DNA of 7,798 bases from NCBI GenBank assembly GCA_003193815.1, contig PSPB01000023.1:1-7798 (forward strand), written 5' to 3'. Below are positions 6,087-7,798 of the stretch, one piece after another (within the stretch, counting starts at the first letter, position 1; each line of letters opens with the position of its first letter). The notes beneath the pieces were generated by a model. That model saw only the letters and a list, made by a program, of their open reading frames with translations. It searched no databases and was not told the DNA's origin. This DNA is from Methanobacteriota archaeon (GTDB lineage: Archaea > Thermoplasmatota > Poseidoniia > MGIII > CG-Epi1). Made by a program: the position numbers and the translations under genes.

Positions 6087-6622
6087 CCGTGCTGCTGGTT
6101 TCGACCTGCGCCGAGCCGCTCAGCGAAGCGGAGTTCGTCGCGCCGCTGGAGCGCATCGCGTGCGACGCCGGCGCGACGGTCGAAAGCAGCCGTCTCGGCA
6201 CACTGAACAGCGTCCCGGAGGGGGTGTCGCACATCCTGCTGGCGGGGACTGCGCTTCAGGATGACAAATATTTAAAAGAAATTGGTGCGGTCGAACGCCT
6301 GCTGGAGACCGGCCTGCCGCTGCTGGCGGTCTGCTCCGGGATGCAGCTGCTGGCGGCCGCTTCCGGCGGCGAAATCATCGCGCAGCGCGAAATCGGGATG
6401 GTCGCGGTCGAGACGCTGGCAGAGAATCCGCTCTGTGCCGGCCGCTTCGAAGCCTTCGCGCTGCATCGCCATGCAGTGGAGCCCGGCGCGCGGCTGGAAG
6501 TGCTGGCGCGGTCCAAGGCATGTGCGCAGGTGGTGCGGCACCGCGAGCTGCCAGCGTGGGGAGTGCTGTTTCACCCCGAGGTTCGCAACGAGCAGCTAGT
6601 GCGCAGCTTTCTCGCGCTCTAG
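6083..6622 (+). CDS. Stand-alone class I glutamine amidotransferase, GuaA-subunit-like
   Basis: This 179-residue protein has the triad-type glutaminase fold, which hydrolyses glutamine and passes ammonia to a partner. The nucleophile Cys84 lies in PLLAVCSGMQLLA, and the His-Glu pair is His164 and Glu166 in GVLFHPEV. The C-terminal stretch LEVLARSKACAQVVRHRE resembles the corresponding part of archaeal GMP synthase subunit A (GuaAa), as does the overall size. However, the usual N-terminal DNGGQY-type motif is missing, and the nucleophile elbow is VCSGMQ rather than ICLGHQ, so I treat it as a diverged GuaAa-like paralogue, not confident GuaAa. No synthetase domain is attached. The GTG start overlaps the dph6 stop in GTGA and has a GGTG ribosome-binding site. 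Translational coupling makes Dph6 the obvious candidate ammonia acceptor, though this is inference. An AT-rich codon island occurs near residues 61-67. Confidence 0.85.
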   Translation: MTVLLVSTCAEPLSEAEFVAPLERIACDAGATVESSRLGTLNSVPEGVSHILLAGTALQDDKYLKEIGAVERLLETGLPLLAVCSGMQLLAAASGGEIIAQREIGMVAVETLAENPLCAGRFEAFALHRHAVEPGARLEVLARSKACAQVVRHRELPAWGVLFHPEVRNEQLVRSFLAL

Positions 6623-7320
6623 AGCGATTTGGCGCCGTCGACGATTTTCTGCGCGGTCAGCTTGGTGAAGCCGCTGACGCCGCTGATCTCGTCGAGCGAG
6701 GCAGCCTTGAGCGTTTCGATGGTGTGGAAGCCGCCGTCGTAGAGCTGCTCCGCCTTCACCTTGCCGAGCCCCTTGATTTTCGAGACGGCGCTGATGAAGT
6801 CTGCCTTCGAGCCGCCCGGACCGCCGCCGCTGCTGGAGGCGGGGAAATTGCCCGACTGGATTGAGCGCCACTCCTTCGAGACTGCGGCGATAGCTTCGAG
6901 GCTGCTGACGTTCTGGTTGAACCAGCCGTCGCGCGCCCGGACCGCCTGCTTGGCGAACTCGAGCTCCTCTTCCATTTCCTGCGTAATCGAGAGTAGCCGG
7001 TCGTATTTTTCGGTCTGGTCGGCGACCTTCTCCTCGAGTGAATCCACGCGCGGCGCGTATTCCGCTTCGACCTTTGTCTGCCGCTGCCGCTCGATTTCGA
7101 GCTCGCGGATGTGACTGTCGCGTTCGCTGAGCAGTTCCTCGAGTGACTGGACCATCGCCTGCTTGGTCTCCAGGTCGGATTCCAGCCGGTTGATGCGGTC
7201 CAGCGACGCGTTCAGGTCCTGCTCCTGCTGCTCGTATGCATCCCACAGCTTCTCGAGTCGCTCTTGCTCCTGCGCCAGCGCGCTCTCAAGCTGGGATGTC
7301 TGTTCGTCGCCGTCGGCCAT
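6619..7320 (-). CDS. Coiled-coil protein with C-terminal helix-hairpin-helix domain
   Basis: The 233-residue product has two parts. Residues 10-140 are a charged, Glu/Gln/Leu-rich heptad-like region predicted to be a long coiled coil (for example RINRLESDLETKQ and LSITQEMEEELEFAKQ). After a Ser/Gly-rich linker at 160-172 comes a helix-hairpin-helix pair: IKGLGKVKAEQLYDGGF at about 182-198 and ISGVSGFTKLTAQKIVDGA at about 212-230. Such domains bind DNA without sequence specificity or mediate protein contacts; I recognise no catalytic domain. The ATG at 7320 is favoured because it is about 29 nt from a TATA box and leaves cgi121 unobstructed; an open extension to 7482 would overlap cgi121 and is low-complexity. 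The stop codon shares CTAG with the convergent amidotransferase. A DNA-organising or repair-accessory role is possible but unproven. Confidence 0.8.
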   Translation of the reverse strand: MADGDEQTSQLESALAQEQERLEKLWDAYEQQEQDLNASLDRINRLESDLETKQAMVQSLEELLSERDSHIRELEIERQRQTKVEAEYAPRVDSLEEKVADQTEKYDRLLSITQEMEEELEFAKQAVRARDGWFNQNVSSLEAIAAVSKEWRSIQSGNFPASSSGGGPGGSKADFISAVSKIKGLGKVKAEQLYDGGFHTIETLKAASLDEISGVSGFTKLTAQKIVDGAKSL

Positions 7321-7342
7321 GGGACGTCGCGATGGTGCTGCC

Positions 7343-7357
7343 GGATATATAATATCC
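7343..7357. promoter_or_regulatory. Palindromic TATA element of a divergent promoter
   Basis: GGATATATAATATCC is an inverted repeat with six-base arms (GGATAT and ATATCC) around a three-base centre, standing out in GC-rich DNA. Its centre is 23 nt before the cgi121 GTG (7373) and 30 nt before the coiled-coil gene ATG (7320). It can serve as a TATA box in both directions, giving a leaderless or nearly leaderless transcript on each side. The dyad could also be an operator, but no regulator is identifiable here. Confidence 0.65.
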
Positions 7358-7372
7358 CCTGCCTGCGCCAGC

Positions 7373-7798
7373 GTGGATTTCACCGTCGGGGGCGGCCGCT
7401 GTGCAGCAGGCAGCGACGAAGCGCTCAGGGAGCTGCTCGGGCCACGGCTGGCGCTCGCTGATGCGCATGCGGTTTGCGGCACGCTGCACCTGCGGCAGGC
7501 GGCCGAACTGGCGCAGCGCGCGCACGATGGCGGCTACGCGCTCTCGCACACCCGTGCCAGCGAAGTGCTGCTCTACCTGACCGGCCAGCGGCAGGTCTCG
7601 CGCGCCATCACCCGCGCCGGCCTCTCGCCCGAAACGGAAACGGTGGGGTGGGTCGCCTTCGGGAAACCGCCGCCGGAGCTGGCAGGGCTGGTCGCGGAGG
7701 ACGAGCGCGTGCTGGACGGGGAGGACTTCGACTACCGTGCCTTTGGGCTGCCGCAGGCGGCACTCGATGCAAATGCCCGGGAGCGCTGGCCGGAGATG
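7373..7798 (+). CDS. cgi121: KEOPS complex subunit Cgi121 (3' end beyond window)
   Basis: The frame opened by GTG at 7373 stays open to the window edge, giving 142 residues. The segment SEVLLYLTGQRQVSRAI (residues 63-79) is the signature of Cgi121 (human TPRKB), typically SEILLYASGxRQIxxAI, and VGWVAFG follows in the family position. Cgi121 joins Kae1, Bud32 and Pcc1 in KEOPS. That complex makes t6A at position 37 of ANN-decoding tRNAs, and Cgi121 contacts Bud32 and the tRNA 3' end. Archaeal members are about 150 residues, so only a few codons are probably missing. The GTG is chosen because it begins just before the first strand and lies about 23 nt from the TATA palindrome, implying a leaderless transcript. 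No other KEOPS gene is present in the window. Confidence 0.88.
   Translation, partial: MDFTVGGGRCAAGSDEALRELLGPRLALADAHAVCGTLHLRQAAELAQRAHDGGYALSHTRASEVLLYLTGQRQVSRAITRAGLSPETETVGWVAFGKPPPELAGLVAEDERVLDGEDFDYRAFGLPQAALDANARERWPEM

Noticed and set aside
7321..7482. N-terminal extension of the coiled-coil/HhH protein
   Set aside because: Low-complexity Ser/Ala/Pro sequence overlapping the cgi121 coding region and both promoter elements; the ATG at 7320 fits the TATA spacing.
1..7798. CRISPR array, tRNA or rRNA genes, insertion-sequence ends
   Set aside because: Reading both strands I found no regularly spaced repeats, no tRNA-like cloverleaf with TTCGA-type arm, and no transposase or terminal inverted repeats. 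Nearly all bases are covered by genes.

Overview
The window reads as a piece of a GC-rich archaeal chromosome. Archaeal diagnostics are GatD (archaeal transamidation of Glu-tRNA(Gln)), a Dph6-type diphthine-ammonia ligase, and the KEOPS subunit Cgi121. Several first genes appear to start at or very near the transcription start, about 24-29 nt from the centre of a TATA-like box, as in leaderless archaeal transcription. A euryarchaeon, perhaps a marine planktonic Thermoplasmata-type lineage, is my guess; no 16S or other clear taxonomic marker is present.

Layout. Bases 1-83 hold the probable 3' end of a plus-strand gene. Converging on it is a minus-strand bacterial/poxvirus-type DNA topoisomerase IB (about 159-1256). 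This stretch is visibly less GC-rich than the rest and the gene has no in-frame ATG, GTG or TTG at its expected N-terminus, so transfer or a 5' defect is likely. Upstream of it on the same strand lie an M29-family metallo-aminopeptidase (1307-2422) and gatD (2453-3721).

From a 47-bp divergent intergenic region with one shared TATA-like element, a compact plus-strand operon runs rightward: HEAT-repeat protein (3769-4824), FtsJ/RlmE-type RNA 2'-O-methyltransferase (4825-5412), Dph6 (5409-6086) and a stand-alone GuaA-like class I glutamine amidotransferase (6083-6622). The joins are 0 nt, ATGA and GTGA. The operon ends in a CTAG shared with the stop of a convergent minus-strand gene for a coiled-coil plus helix-hairpin-helix protein (6619-7320). 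That gene diverges from cgi121 (7373 to the window edge, incomplete) across a second TATA palindrome.

Theme. Apart from topoisomerase IB, most recognisable genes concern translation: Gln-tRNA synthesis (GatD), RNA ribose methylation (FtsJ), diphthamide on EF-2 (Dph6), t6A tRNA modification (Cgi121) and peptide turnover (M29). The most interesting hypotheses are that the glutaminase subunit feeds ammonia to Dph6, and that the HEAT protein is a partner of the FtsJ-family methyltransferase, analogous to Trm732 with Trm7. Both are inferences from gene order.
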